Positions 11,861-27,600 of a DNA stretch of 60,000 nt are shown piece by piece (the first letter of the stretch is position 1; each line of letters starts with the position of its first letter). Below the pieces are notes generated by a model that was not told where the DNA came from, did no database searches, and saw only the letters and a program-made list of their open reading frames with translations. This DNA is from Bolinopsis microptera (Eukaryota; Ctenophora; Tentaculata; Lobata; Bolinopsidae). The translations under genes were made by a program, and so were the position numbers. The DNA is taken from contig NC_087083.1 of the NCBI RefSeq assembly GCF_026151205.1, positions 3,302,536 to 3,362,535 on the forward strand, read 5' to 3'.

Positions 11861-12037
11861 TCCAGTCCTATATATTACACCTTTAGTTTATATTATAGGA
11901 CCTTTGGCTTATATACTGTTACCTTAACTTTGTTATCTCTCAGGATATATTGTTAACTACATGTACTTGTGCTAATCCTTTGAACACTCTTTTACTATAC
12001 CCAGTGGAGTATCATTGCCTCGGAACACAGGCCGACA
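11849..12037 (+). repeat. 5' LTR (lacks the first four bases)
   Basis: Direct copy of 16549-16737, ending CGGAACACAGGCCGACA. The copy starts at AGGCTATATATT where the 3' LTR has TGTCAGGCTATATATT. Confidence 0.85.
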
Positions 12038-12052
12038 TTATATCCTCAAAGA

Positions 12053-12907
12053 ATGATTACAGCAATTGAAATTCCTCATCTGGCTAAAGGCCAGAAAATT
12101 GCACAGTTTCAGAAGGTTTTCTTAGCGGCTACAGCAACCCTTAAACCTGAACAGCAGCTTGCATGTTTACCAGTTTATATTCACCGGACTGAGGGGGAGA
12201 AGCAGCTCGCTTTCACCGCATCAGAAGAGGCAGATGTGAAAACAGCTTTTACGTTCCTTGAAGATCTCATCGATGGCCCACCATGTCAGTTCACCGAAAG
12301 CATGACATTTTTCAACTTGCTGCCGGTTAATACTTCGATGGATGGGATACGGTCTTATTTCTTCCAACTGGACGAGTTAGCCAGGCGTGCTAAGATCCCA
12401 TCTGATGTCTTCATCATGCGGTTTCTAACAAACATACCCGGTGGGAAGAAGCTGTTTGAGTGTAAGAAAGATAAAATTAAAAGCGAACTAGATGCTGCCG
12501 GGGTAGCCAGCTTTTTCAAAGACTGTATGGAAAAGCTTCAAAAGAATTCAGCAAGTTCAGAGGCTTCGACTAGTGAAACATTTGCATTTCCGGTAGAGCA
12601 AGAAGAGCAGGTACCTAAATGGGCTCGAGAGTTACTGAAGGAGGTGGATCAGCTTCGTTCAAGGTTAGAAGTGACAGATGAGGAGGATACTGAAATGTAT
12701 GCTGTCCAGTCAGATCGTAAGTTTGAAAAAAAAGACAGACCAGTATGTGATATCTGTAAGAAGACAGGTCACATTAAAGCAACATGTTATCAAAGAGTCT
12801 GTAGCTGTTGTGGTGGAAAAGGACACGATGAGGAGAGTTGCCCCTCCAGGAGAACCTCTAGGAATAAGAAGTTCCCTCCAAAGCGGAACAACCATGACAG
12901 AAGATGA
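12053..12907 (+). CDS. Gag-like protein of the LTR retrotransposon
   Basis: 284 codons, ATG at 12053. The protein has an N-terminal capsid-like helical region, an acidic EEDTEM segment near residue 220, and two CCHC zinc knuckles near the C-terminus (CDICKKTGHIKATC and CSCCGGKGHDEESC), typical of nucleocapsid. It ends in a basic RRTSRNKKFPPKRNNHDRR tail. The stop is TGA followed by CTA, and pol continues in the same frame, so a fraction of translation probably reads through to make Gag-Pol. Confidence 0.85.
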   Translation: MITAIEIPHLAKGQKIAQFQKVFLAATATLKPEQQLACLPVYIHRTEGEKQLAFTASEEADVKTAFTFLEDLIDGPPCQFTESMTFFNLLPVNTSMDGIRSYFFQLDELARRAKIPSDVFIMRFLTNIPGGKKLFECKKDKIKSELDAAGVASFFKDCMEKLQKNSASSEASTSETFAFPVEQEEQVPKWARELLKEVDQLRSRLEVTDEEDTEMYAVQSDRKFEKKDRPVCDICKKTGHIKATCYQRVCSCCGGKGHDEESCPSRRTSRNKKFPPKRNNHDRR

Positions 12908-15900
12908 CTATATGACAGCAAAGTTGAAGGGCAGATTGAGTTAGGTGAGAGCTGGCATCCTAGACAGTTTCTTGTAGACAGTGGGGCAGAAATCTCTATC
13001 ATTTCGACTAATAAAGTGCTGATTGAAAATGGGAGCAGTACTTCCGTGCAGGGGATTGGGGGTAGACAGTTGATTGGTCCGAAGAAACAATACAACATAA
13101 GATTCTCCTCTGACAAAAGCCAGAACTACAGGGTATGGCTGCACGAAACCAACCTTAGTACCAATCAAGAAATGGTTATCTTGGGTAGAGATTTCCTAAA
13201 TCAATTTTCCAGCACTGAGTTTGATTGGAAGAATTCAAAGGTTCGTTTGGGAGAGAAATGGATATTCTTTCTAAATGCTGACAAGGGAGGACATGACATT
13301 AACCCGAACTTGCCATCTGAGGCAAGAGAGAAACTCTGCAGTATTTTGGAAAGTTTCCCAGAGGTGTTTGCAAAAAATCCAAGAGCACCCAGGTGCAGTT
13401 CTGCTACCACACACGAGATAAAGAGTATCGATGACCGCCCAATTAGGAGCAAAATAAGGAGAATTCCAGCAAAATGGTCAAAGGAGATTGACACTCAGGT
13501 CACAGAAATGATAGAACATGATATCATAGAACCATCTTCCTCACCTTTCAACAGCAATCCCCTACTGGTCTCGAAGGATGACAATTCAAAACGATTTGTT
13601 GTCGATTTCAGAATGGTTAATCGTAACACGGTGCAGGATACTTACCCTTTGCCTACTGTTGAGGAGCTTGTAGATGAGGCCTTTGGGTGTACCCTCTTTT
13701 CTCAGCTGGATTTGGCAAGTGGCTACTGGACAGTGCCAATCTCTGAGAGTCATCGTAACAAAACAGCATTCAGTATACCCCGGGGAAAGTATCAGTTTAA
13801 GAGAATGCCGTTTGGATTGAAGAATGCACAGGCAACGTTTCAGAGGTGTATGGACAAGATTGTAGAGGAGTGCAAGGAAAAGGGTGCAATCGGCTTAGAT
13901 GCGTATGTTGACAACCTGATTGTGTGCTCCACATCCATGGAAGAACATATCAATACCCTTGAGATCCTGCTGCAAGTGCTGGAGAGCAACAACATGTCAC
14001 TGAGAAAGGACAAGTGTGAGTTTGCGTACCAAGAGATCCAATTTTTAGGATTCAGGATAGATGGGAAAACCCTGAAACCAGGAACCAAAAACATGGCTAA
14101 GATTAAAGAATTCCCGGCTCCCACTACAAGGAAAGAGCTACAAAGCTTCTTGGGCTTAGCCAATTACAATCGCAGATTTATTGATGGGTACTCTGTGATA
14201 TGTTCCCCGTTGAATCGCCTAACATCGTCAAAGGTCCCGTTTGTTTGGACAAGTCAAGAACAAGCTGCATTTAACAAGTTAAAGACCACCTTTCATGCTG
14301 CTCTTTCGCTGTTCATACCAGATTGGTCTAAGCCATTTGTGATAAGAACAGACGCCTCTAAGATTGCAGTGGGGAGTGTGCTTGGGCAGTATGATGGGGA
14401 TGGTTCGTTCAAACCCATTGGTTATCACTCCGAGACCCTTAACCAGAAGAATACAAAGAACTGGTCTGCTACAGAGCGAGAACTTTATGGTATCATAAGT
14501 GCTAGCAGAAAATGGAAAGCTTTTTGCTATGAAAAGATCACGTTCTATTCGGATCATGAGCCACTGAGGAACATTCATAGACAGAAAGATCCCAGAGGGA
14601 AAATCGGCCGTTGGATATTAGAGTTGGAAAATCTTGATTACTGCATCAAGTACCTGAAGGGAGCGGACAACCAGGAAGCAGATTACTTGAGCAGAATAAT
14701 GGGGAGTGATGCCCCATCAGAAGACCCTTCAGTGTTTGTGTTAGGGGAGAATCTGCTCCGAGAGGCTCAGATGAGAGACAAAGATATTGCTGAAGCAATA
14801 GAAACACTCCGTCAGGACAAGATTGTGGATAAAGGTTTATTCAGGAAATTCTTGAACCTGAAAGTCTCTAATAACCTACTATGCAAAGGCTCCCGAGTCA
14901 TTGTACCTCAGGGGATTGCCCCAAAGATCATCCAAGAGTACCACGGACAAGGCCACCCAGGAATCGATAATACCTGCCTGATGCTATCTGAAAGGTTCTA
15001 TTGGAGAGGTATGAGGAAACAAGTGGAGTCCTTTGTTTCCAACTGTAGAACATGCACACAGTGCAAACATGGACCTAAGCCTAAAGCACCAGTGCAGGAT
15101 CATAGAGAGGTTGAGAAGATCTTTGAGATGATTTCTATGGATCTAGCATCCATGCCGGTGTCCAGGAGAGGTAACGGAAGCTTTCTTTTGGTGACAGATA
15201 TATTCACCAAGCTGATGACAGCAATAGCTTTACCCAATGCACGGGCTGAGACAGTCGTGGACGCATTATGGTGCAGATGGTTCAGCTACTATGGGCTACC
15301 TAAATTACTTCAATCAGATCAGGGAAGTAATGTCGATGGCACCAAAGTTAGACAACTATGTGAAGAATTTGCAATCAAAAAGCTCCGATCTTCTGCATAT
15401 CATCCAGCTGGTAATGGCAGTGCAGAAAGAGCTATTGGGTCCCTCAAAACAATTTTGCGATCTATGTGTCTATCTAGAGGCATCCCTATTACTCAATGGG
15501 ATGAGCTCCTGCCAGAAGCGATATTGATGTTTAATAACACTCAAAACAAATCTTCGAAATTCTCTCCTTTCGAGGCTGCTTACGGAGTGTCAGCAAACTT
15601 GCCAATCGACAATAGGTTGGGTGTCAATCAAAAAGAAGCTCAAGACACACGGTTGGTTAGGCAAAACATCCCTCTCAACAAGCAGGAGTCTCGACTAAGC
15701 TATCAGAAACAGGCTAACAAGACTACTAACGTCAACGAATACCAGGTCGGGGACTGGGTGCTTTTAAAAAGAAACCATGGTGAATATCCCAAGATGAATC
15801 CAATATGGGATGAAATTTTCGAGATCTCCAAGAAGATTGGAAAATCATGCTGGGGAATTGTAAACTTCGTTTCCGGCAAATCCAAGGTAGTTCATCACGA

Positions 15901-16207
15901 CCAGATTCAGCCTGCAGGCAAGAAGCAGGATGCCTCTATGGTTATGGGTAGCTCAGTTCCGGTACAAAACCCTCAGGAACCAGCAGGAAAAGTTTATGTT
16001 GATAACAGTCTCCCTCAGCATAACTTACCACTGATAGATCGGCAACAATTTGCGAACAATGTTTTCAACATGCCAACGAGTGCAGTATTTGCCCCATCAG
16101 CTCCACAGCCGGCACCATCATCCCCACCTACAGAACCCTCAACAACTACAACCACCAGATCAGGGAGGGTAGTCAGACCCCCAACTAGACTAATCAACCA
16201 GTTATAG
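12908..16207 (+). CDS. Pol polyprotein (protease, RT, RNase H, integrase)
   Basis: Same frame as gag, directly after its TGA, with no ATG at its start. Order: aspartic protease (FLVDSGAEISII at 12971-13006; WLHE..LGRDFL near 13190), reverse transcriptase (PSSSPFNSNPLLVSKDD; FSQLDLASGYW; RMPFGLKNAQATFQ; YVDN at about 13900), RNase H (IRTDASKIAVGSVLGQ; SDHEPL), integrase zinc region (HGQGHPG...CRTC..C) and a core starting SMDLASM. The integrase shows DIFTK, QSDQGSN and the downstream AERAIGSLK glutamate. The C-terminal end is Pro/Ser/Thr-rich, without a recognised chromodomain. The RT active-site box is YVDN instead of the usual YxDD. Otherwise it is uninterrupted for about 1,100 codons. Confidence 0.9.
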   Translation, partial: LYDSKVEGQIELGESWHPRQFLVDSGAEISIISTNKVLIENGSSTSVQGIGGRQLIGPKKQYNIRFSSDKSQNYRVWLHETNLSTNQEMVILGRDFLNQFSSTEFDWKNSKVRLGEKWIFFLNADKGGHDINPNLPSEAREKLCSILESFPEVFAKNPRAPRCSSATTHEIKSIDDRPIRSKIRRIPAKWSKEIDTQVTEMIEHDIIEPSSSPFNSNPLLVSKDDNSKRFVVDFRMVNRNTVQDTYPLPTVEELVDEAFGCTLFSQLDLASGYWTVPISESHRNKTAFSIPRGKYQFKRMPFGLKNAQATFQRCMDKIVEECKEKGAIGLDAYVDNLIVCSTSMEEHINTLEILLQVLESNNMSLRKDKCEFAYQEIQFLGFRIDGKTLKPGTKNMAKIKEFPAPTTRKELQSFLGLANYNRRFIDGYSVICSPLNRLTSSKVPFVWTSQEQAAFNKLKTTFHAALSLFIPDWSKPFVIRTDASKIAVGSVLGQYDGDGSFKPIGYHSETLNQKNTKNWSATERELYGIISASRKWKAFCYEKITFYSDHEPLRNIHRQKDPRGKIGRWILELENLDYCIKYLKGADNQEADYLSRIMGSDAPSEDPSVFVLGENLLREAQMRDKDIAEAIETLRQDKIVDKGLFRKFLNLKVSNNLLCKGSRVIVPQGIAPKIIQEYHGQGHPGIDNTCLMLSERFYWRGMRKQVESFVSNCRTCTQCKHGPKPKAPVQDHREVEKIFEMISMDLASMPVSRRGNGSFLLVTDIFTKLMTAIALPNARAETVVDALWCRWFSYYGLPKLLQSDQGSNVDGTKVRQLCEEFAIKKLRSSAYHPAGNGSAERAIGSLKTILRSMCLSRGIPITQWDELLPEAILMFNNTQNKSSKFSPFEAAYGVSANLPIDNRLGVNQKEAQDTRLVRQNIPLNKQESRLSYQKQANKTTNVNEYQVGDWVLLKRNHGEYPKMNPIWDEIFEISKKIGKSCWGIVNFVSGKSKVVHHDQIQPAGKKQDASMVMGSSVPVQNPQEPAGKVYVDNSLPQHNLPLIDRQQFANNVFNMPTSAVFAPSAPQPAPSSPPTEPSTTTTTRSGRVVRPPTRLINQL

Positions 16208-16544
16208 GTCACATAATTTATAAATTTATAAACTTGAATATGTTATTGAAAGGATACAATTCTATTATTGAATGGAAAGATAAAACAGATTTATCATTGA
16301 AATTTATATTTTTCTACGAATTTGCTAATTTTAAGTCAATTTTTATAAATAAGTTATTTTGACTATTGAATTCCCATGCGCATGGGTTATTTGTATTTTT
16401 AATTTATTTGACAATATTTGAGAATTTAATCCTGGGAGACTTTATTATATCTATTTCATATGAATATTGAGCACTTATAGGATCTTATAAAGTTTTTATG
16501 CATTCACTTTGAAGGGAGGTAGATTTTTTTTAAGGGGAGAGTAA

Positions 16545-16737
16545 TGTCAGGCTATATATTTCCAGTCCTATATATTACACCTTTAGTTTATATTATAGGA
16601 CCTTTGGCTTATATACTGTTACCTTAACTTTGTTATCTCTCAGGATATATTGTTAACTACATGTACTTGTGCTAATCCTTTGAACACTCTTTTACTATAC
16701 CCAGTGGAGTATCATTGCCTCGGAACACAGGCCGACA
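16545..16737 (+). repeat. 3' LTR
   Basis: Begins TGTCAGG and ends CCGACA, the usual TG...CA borders with a short inverted repeat (TGTC/GACA). Preceded by the polypurine tract at about 16532-16541. Confidence 0.85.
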
Positions 16738-16741
16738 CATC

Positions 16742-18006
16742 TTGAATTGCAAGATGTATCCTTCAACCTCATCCCCCAGAAGACGAGCTTTGAGGTCTCC
16801 TAGATTTGTTTATGTAAATTTTGTAGATATTTTACTGTACTATTTTATATTGTATACAATTTTACGGACAAAATGATCCCAGGGGGGACTCCCAACCCAC
16901 CGCTTCGGCGGGTAGTTGATGCAGTGATCACAAGCAACAGCCACTTTGGTCTACTTGCTGTGAGGTGTCTCAGCTACATGGGTTGGGGGTCCCCCCCTTT
17001 TTTTCCTTTTTTTAATGTGTCAATTATCCTAATAAGGCTCCTCCCTAGAGTATTGATGAGGGTAGAGCTTGAACCCTAACTCTAAGTCATTTATAGTAAC
17101 CGTGGTCTTTAGACAGTTAGCACACTAGTCACTATCAACCATATGCCACATTTTTCACTGCCCATTCACTGTCATATTGATAGCGTCATATTGATAGCGC
17201 TAGCAGGTACTGATAAGATATGGGCTCAGTTATTATTATTATTCTTATTTGTTTTAACTTCAAACAAGAGCACTATACTGATACAGAGCACTATACTATC
17301 GACTCTACACTGCCCACTAATCGTTAATTCGACACAAGCAGCTTATATAAAACAGTGTGACAGTGTGATCATCTGTTGTATCAAATCAAATTATTTGTCA
17401 CTATGTTAATAAAATTTTAAATGAATAAACATAAAAGGTTACATCATAATTTTCAATTTTTATATTCACGTATATTAAATAAAATTATATTTTTATGTAT
17501 CATATGATTATGTAAACATTGGCCGGTGTACCAAAAACCAGTCCCCAAACAAACAAACATCTTCACATTGTATGAAATATATTATTAATATTATTATTTG
17601 TGAATTATAGGAGTAAATCGAATTAGTGAATTTGGACCTTAACCTGATCAACACTCCTAAACCTTAAACAGGTCATGGAGTGCTTGTTAGGTGGGGTCTA
17701 AACTGTTTTTTTGTTGTGATGTGAATTTTATTTTTAGTAGACCATTTTTTTATTACAAAGGGTTATATTTTTTTAGCATTATTATAGCATTTAATCTATT
17801 GAATTGGTTTATTGATTTTTCGAGGGTGTCTACTGTCTATCCTTATAGCTAGACAATTACCATTACTGAAATTATCTGTATACTGTTCGAAACATTTTAT
17901 TTTTTGCAAATCAAATCTGTTGCAATTGAAAAATTACATATAATAGTTGAGTTCGGTCATGAAATTTTGTAACACAATTTAAATAATGAAAATCATCTCA
18001 GCCAGG
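16742..18006. other. Intergenic, with a small C/G-tipped hairpin
   Basis: At 16881-16899 and 16979-16999 the arms AGGGGGGACTCCCAACCCA and its near complement form a 120-bp foldback whose loop contains CCGCTTCGGCGG. The rest is AT-rich. The 25-bp block at 17538-17562 is the inverted partner of 4580-4604. The last 200 bp should contain the macroH2A promoter, but I see no clear TATA box. Confidence 0.45.
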
Positions 18007-22551
<4,545 letters not shown>

Positions 22552-23939
22552 TTTCTAGCAAATCTTAAAGTGAAATTATTTCCTTCTCCACCGCCCTACG
22601 ACGCAGATTTAACAAGTTAATTAATTAATTAATAAGTTAATTAATTAATAAGTTGATTAGTTAACCGTTGAACTCATGGGCCATTTCAAACGAATGTGAC
22701 GATTTTTCTCCGGCGACTATTACAAATAAGAACTGAACTGTAAATCTAAATTCAATATAACCACGACATACGATTAAAAGTGGTGTTTACTAGTGTAATA
22801 CGAATTATATAGGTAAGCATGCTTCACTGGTCCATACCTTGCATTGGTTACCATAATATTTTCATACCATCTAGTTACCATGGTTACTAACTGTAACCAT
22901 GGTAACTAGGCATGCCTGATACCATCTTATTAAGCTTCTGTCTAGATGGAATATTTATTTGAATATATTTGCTTTGACAATTATCATTTCTGCTTTTCAA
23001 TTATTAAACAGTGCTAATTATAATTGGTTAGTTGTTAAGTATAACTTTTAATCATGTGTATTTTTAAGTATGAGGTGTTAAAGTTAAGCACCCTTTCACG
23101 TGAGCCGATTATCTAATAATTACTAACATAGTGACCGATTAGTAACCTGTTCGTAACCGATTAGTAACCTGTAAGTTACCAATGAGTAACCTGTAATTTC
23201 TTGTACCGTCAAACCTACGCTTACATTTGTGTAATTCTGTTTTCTTCTCTTACTTAGAAGAACAAGAAATTGATTTTTGAAGTTTTCAACAAAATCTTTA
23301 TCATCAAAAGACGGTATTATTAATTCATTTAAATTTTAAAATCTGACTACGCGTTACCGATCCCCTTTTCAAAGAGCGAGGGATGCTCTTTATTTTCATC
23401 ATCAACCACAGTCATTCAGTTTATAGGAGCTTTTATAATTATAGGGAGCAAAGTTTTGTCTTTTCTCGTTCAATGTGTCTCGTTAATATGCTCTAGCTTG
23501 GAATTTATTACCACTATTAGTACTATGTTATATATTACAGCAAACATATATAATCAACATTTTAACAACATCTGCATTTTACTCTTCGTTCAGTAGGCCC
23601 TGAGGGCAGGGGATCTCGAGTTGGTGATTTTTGACACTTATAAAAATTTCTCAAGAATTAAGAAGGCATTACATAAATATTATTTGATTGCCTACATTAT
23701 CACTCACCGTAATATACTCTAGCTCAGCCCAGGACCCCTTACACTTAACGTTTAAATAACTGATTAAAGCAACCTTGGGAAACTTACTCAACAACTTGAA
23801 TATACCCATTAAATATAATTAATAATTAAATAATGAACAGATAATTGATAAGTTAGGAATAATTAACAGATAATTGATTAGTTAGGAATAATTAACAAAT
23901 GACTATATTCTAATAAACACCCCCCAGTGTAGTACCACC
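22552..23939. other. Intergenic region between macroH2A and FAU
   Basis: AT-rich. Contains short TTAATTAATTAA runs (22615-22665), a near-perfect hairpin CTAGTTACCATGGTTAC/GTAACCATGGTAACTAG (22870-22908) and GTAACC-type repeats (23150-23190). No gene seen. The FAU promoter should lie in the last few hundred bases. Confidence 0.4.
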
Positions 23940-24338
23940 ATGCAACTGTTTATCCAAGGAGATGAGACCCGGTGCGTGACAGTAGAGCCCACCACCACCC
24001 TGCTCCAGCTAAAGGAGACACTCTCCCACCAGGTCCCTGTAGAAGAGCAGGTGATTACTCACGCTGGTAACCTTCTGTCTGATAATGTGATCCTGTGTGA
24101 GTGTGTACCAGATAACAGCACTCTCTGTCTTACTGGTCGCTTGTTGGGGGGTAAAGTGCACGGTTCTCTAGCTCGTGCTGGTAAAGTTAAGGGACAGACC
24201 CCTAAGGTAGCTGCGATGGAAGACAAGAAGAAGAAGAGGACAGGAAGGTGCAAGAGGAGAATCCAGTACAACAGGAGGTTCAGCACTGCTGTTAGTCAGT
24301 TCGGACGGAAGAAGGGACCTAACTCTAACTCTGCTTAA
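23940..24338 (+). CDS. FAU: FAU: ubiquitin-like FUBI fused to ribosomal protein eS30
   Basis: One uninterrupted frame of 132 codons with a good start context (CCACCATGC). Residues 1-~74 are the ubiquitin-like FUBI part ending in LLGG. After this di-glycine comes eS30 ([19 protein letters not shown], then the basic [12 protein letters not shown] and QYNRRF). The fusion is normally cleaved after GG, freeing eS30 for the 40S ribosomal subunit. The gene has no intron, unlike its neighbours, so a retrocopy is possible. The intact frame and conserved residues favour a working gene. Confidence 0.95.
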   Translation: MQLFIQGDETRCVTVEPTTTLLQLKETLSHQVPVEEQVITHAGNLLSDNVILCECVPDNSTLCLTGRLLGGKVHGSLARAGKVKGQTPKVAAMEDKKKKRTGRCKRRIQYNRRFSTAVSQFGRKKGPNSNSA

Positions 24339-24642
24339 CTTGTCAATTCTTTTGGGTTTTTAATTTATTATAAGATTTGTGGGTTTTCTTGTTTGGGGTG
24401 ACAATTGTTTTCTTCTATTTGGAGAGGTAATATAAACAGGTCAATTTAAATTTAAATATTTGATATTATGAAAGCAAGGGTATCAAGTGAATACATGCGC
24501 CGGTTTGTATGCGTGTGGATGAAAGATCACATTCGTACACAAAACACGTTATAATTTATTATTACACATTATACGATTATAACATGCACACTGTAAATAC
24601 AATATAATGTATAATGTACTAAATGTATACTGTATTGCAGGA

Positions 24643-27600
24643 ATGTCAAGTCCGCCTCACTACGAATGGGTGGACATCACCAAGGCATTCGCCTCCGTCT
24701 CCCGCACCCTCCCATAGGACACCTTGTTAAGGACGATAACTTTGGTTTATTCGAGGCAATGTCAGCAATAGAATTAATGGACGCTAAAATGGATGCGGGA
24801 ATGTTGTGCAACAAGGAATTATGCCAGGTCTCCAGCGCTGAGGAGGCTATTGAACAGGGAATATTACCTTTGAACCCGGGCACTGAGGACATTATCGGGA
24901 TATCAGACGAGATATTATCGTGTGTGTGTACCTGGTTAAACGGACACAGCATGGCACAAACAGTGCTAACATGCCTCTACCTACACTCTATACCCCAGAT
25001 AGAGTCCCCTGTGTTAGTGAGCATCTGTAACGCTGCGCTCAAGTGTTGTGAGCTTATTTACTGTATTATATCCACTGCGGGGTGCTATGAGGAGGAGGAC
25101 TTTCTTACCTGCACGTACGGATACAACCTGTCTCCTAATATGTCTACTAGTAAGGTTATTTCCTTGTTAAAGGACGGAGAGGATGAGTTAAACAGGAAGG
25201 TAAAGAGAGGTCAGGATATTCTGCCAGTGGAGGACGCTATTTTAAAGAGACTAACATTCTGGAAGTACTTTGTTATAGTTCTACACAAGATCCAGATGTT
25301 TGAGCGTAAGAACATGGAACCTCTGAAGGGAGATCTTAAAGTTCTCTTCCACACTGTCTCACCCATAAAGTCATCCTTACAAATAGGCACTCAGGCGGTG
25401 GTCACTAACCAGAAACACCGTCAAATGGTGGGCTTCGAGTACTTAGTGAACCAGAAACTGTTGTCCTCGACCCCTCCCAGATATATAGAGATAATGGAGA
25501 GGGACGCTATGTGTGAGTATCTCATGAGACTGTTTGCTCACATAGAGTTGGTCACTAAGATTAGTGATAGTTTAACTCTCTCCAGTATCATCAGGTTCTT
25601 CGTCAGGTTCTCTGAACAGAACCCTTGTGTTTTATCACGTTCTTGTCTTTTTTACGTGTTCTTGATGGGAAACAAGGTGCTGGGAGAGGAACCGTTCACT
25701 AAGATAATAAAGGAGGAGATTAAAACCTTCTCCTACCCTGTTTCCTTCTTCCCCCCGTATATGAGCGATGCTAACGTCAAGTCGCTAGTAAACAACTTCC
25801 TAGACGGTACAGCACTGTGTATACAGGACTATCTACAAGCAATGTGTCATAATAAGGGACGGCAGAGACGCAAGCTAGGTGCACTGCTACCTGATCTTAG
25901 CGACCTGTATAAGAAGTCAGAGAACTTCGATAACATGCTGCATGCGTACCTGTCTAATAATGATAACTCAGCTAATCATATGAGAAGTTACAGTTGCTGG
26001 GTCCTCTTTATAACTGTGGAGGTAAGCATTAGTGTTAGCATTACTACTAGGATACTGCTGTATTTACATTGTCAATGACTCTGTTTATATAGTGAACTTT
26101 ATTTTGGTTAATATTTATAATAATTATGTTAATATAATGGTTAAGTATCTAAATGCAGTTAAAAAGAACTGTCCCCTCCAAAGAAGTGTAATATAACTAA
26201 TATAACCTAGGCTAGTACTATTAACTATAATCCCAGGTAATGATAAAGTACTTGTTGCTAGGCTGGGATCTAGAACTCTACGGTATTCACGAGGCTCACT
26301 ACATTTACTGCTACCTGGAGTACTTGTTTAGTTGGCTCAGACAGACTATTATATGTGGTCAGGATCAGGTCAGTGACAAATTCATGTTCACATACTTACA
26401 TACTTACATACTTATATACTTACATACTTACATACTTACATACCTACATACTTACAAACTTACATACTTACATACTTACATACTTACATACTTACATACT
26501 TACATACTTACATACTTACATACTTACATACTTACAAACTTACATACTTACATACTTTTATACTTACATACTTACATACTTAAATACTTACATACTTACA
26601 TACTTACATTATACATATTTAAATACTTACATACTTACATACTTACATACTTGCATACTTACATACTTGCATACTTGCATACTTACATACTTACATACTT
26701 ACATACTTACAAACTTACATACTTACATACTTAATAACACTTACTTTATACAATGCACTGTTTACCCGGTTCCAAGGTGAACACTGAACAATGGTTGCCG
26801 TGGTTACAGTGCACTGTACAAATGTGCACGGACAGGTGCTAGCAGGAGAGACTAACTAAACAAAACAAATCACTTTCACTTTCACTTTATCAGGTCCTAG
26901 CTGGAGAAGCATTAGAGAAGAAACTAGCTAAACGGAACAAGAACATGAAGAGAAAGAAGAAAGAGAAAACTAATCACATGGTCCTACAAATGACTAACGT
27001 CTATCAGATGATGTCACATGGGTACATTAAGGCTTTAGAGGGGTTCGCTATACAAGGTAAACAAACACTTTCACTTCCATGCTATATTAGATAACTAACA
27101 CTTTCACTTTTACGCTATACAAGGTTAGATTAGATAACTGAATGTATCGTGTACTCTGTACTGGGGGGCCGGGGGGGGGGGGGGGGGGGGCGGTGACACT
27201 GTTGTCGTCTAAATGTACGATCCTATTGAGATAGTACATGTTGATAGCTCGCTTCATAAGCATGTCATCTTCGTTCCAAAACTTTTTATGTCCCATGCAT
27301 ACACTCCTTGATAGTTATCTTGATCTAGTATCTTTGTTTCATACAATAGAGCATAAGTTTTGTGGTTTATCCACTGGGCTTAGAGTTTGTGTTTAAGCTA
27401 CCAAATTTTATTATTATTTATTTATTAATCCTATTATTCCAGGTAAACTAGATAGTTATTTAGATAAGAAATATGATAACGAAGAGCTGAGATTCAGACA
27501 GCGCTTCCTCCCCTTCAACATCTCCATGCCGATCCCTCTCGAGATCTCCAAGTACCCCTCCCTGTCCTATATAATAGCCAACGCGCCGAGCGGCCAGGAG

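Larger units (their letters stand above)
11849..16741 (+). mobile_element. Ty3/gypsy-type LTR retrotransposon, near complete
   Basis: LTRs of about 193 bp lie at 11849-12037 (5', lacking its first four bases) and 16545-16737 (3', TGTCAGG...GGCCGACA). They look identical over the shared length, so the insertion is recent. CATC flanks both sides (11845-11848 and 16738-16741) as a 4-bp target duplication; the first four LTR bases, TGTC, are missing at the 5' edge. A polypurine tract (AAGGGGAGAG) precedes the 3' LTR. The gag ATG sits only 15 bp after the 5' LTR, so no ordinary tRNA primer-binding site is evident. Gag and pol lie in one frame, separated by one TGA. Confidence 0.9.

Noticed and set aside
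13201-14578. Several minus-strand frames across pol
   Set aside because: Shadows of the pol frame.
23940-24338. FAU as processed pseudogene because it is intronless
   Set aside because: The frame, di-glycine cleavage site and start context are intact and no poly-A tail or target duplication is visible; kept as a probable gene.
26240-26780. Long open frames of repeated YLHTYILT
   Set aside because: They come from the 8-bp ACATACTT repeat, which is open in several frames; only 26237-26368 is an NAA35 exon.
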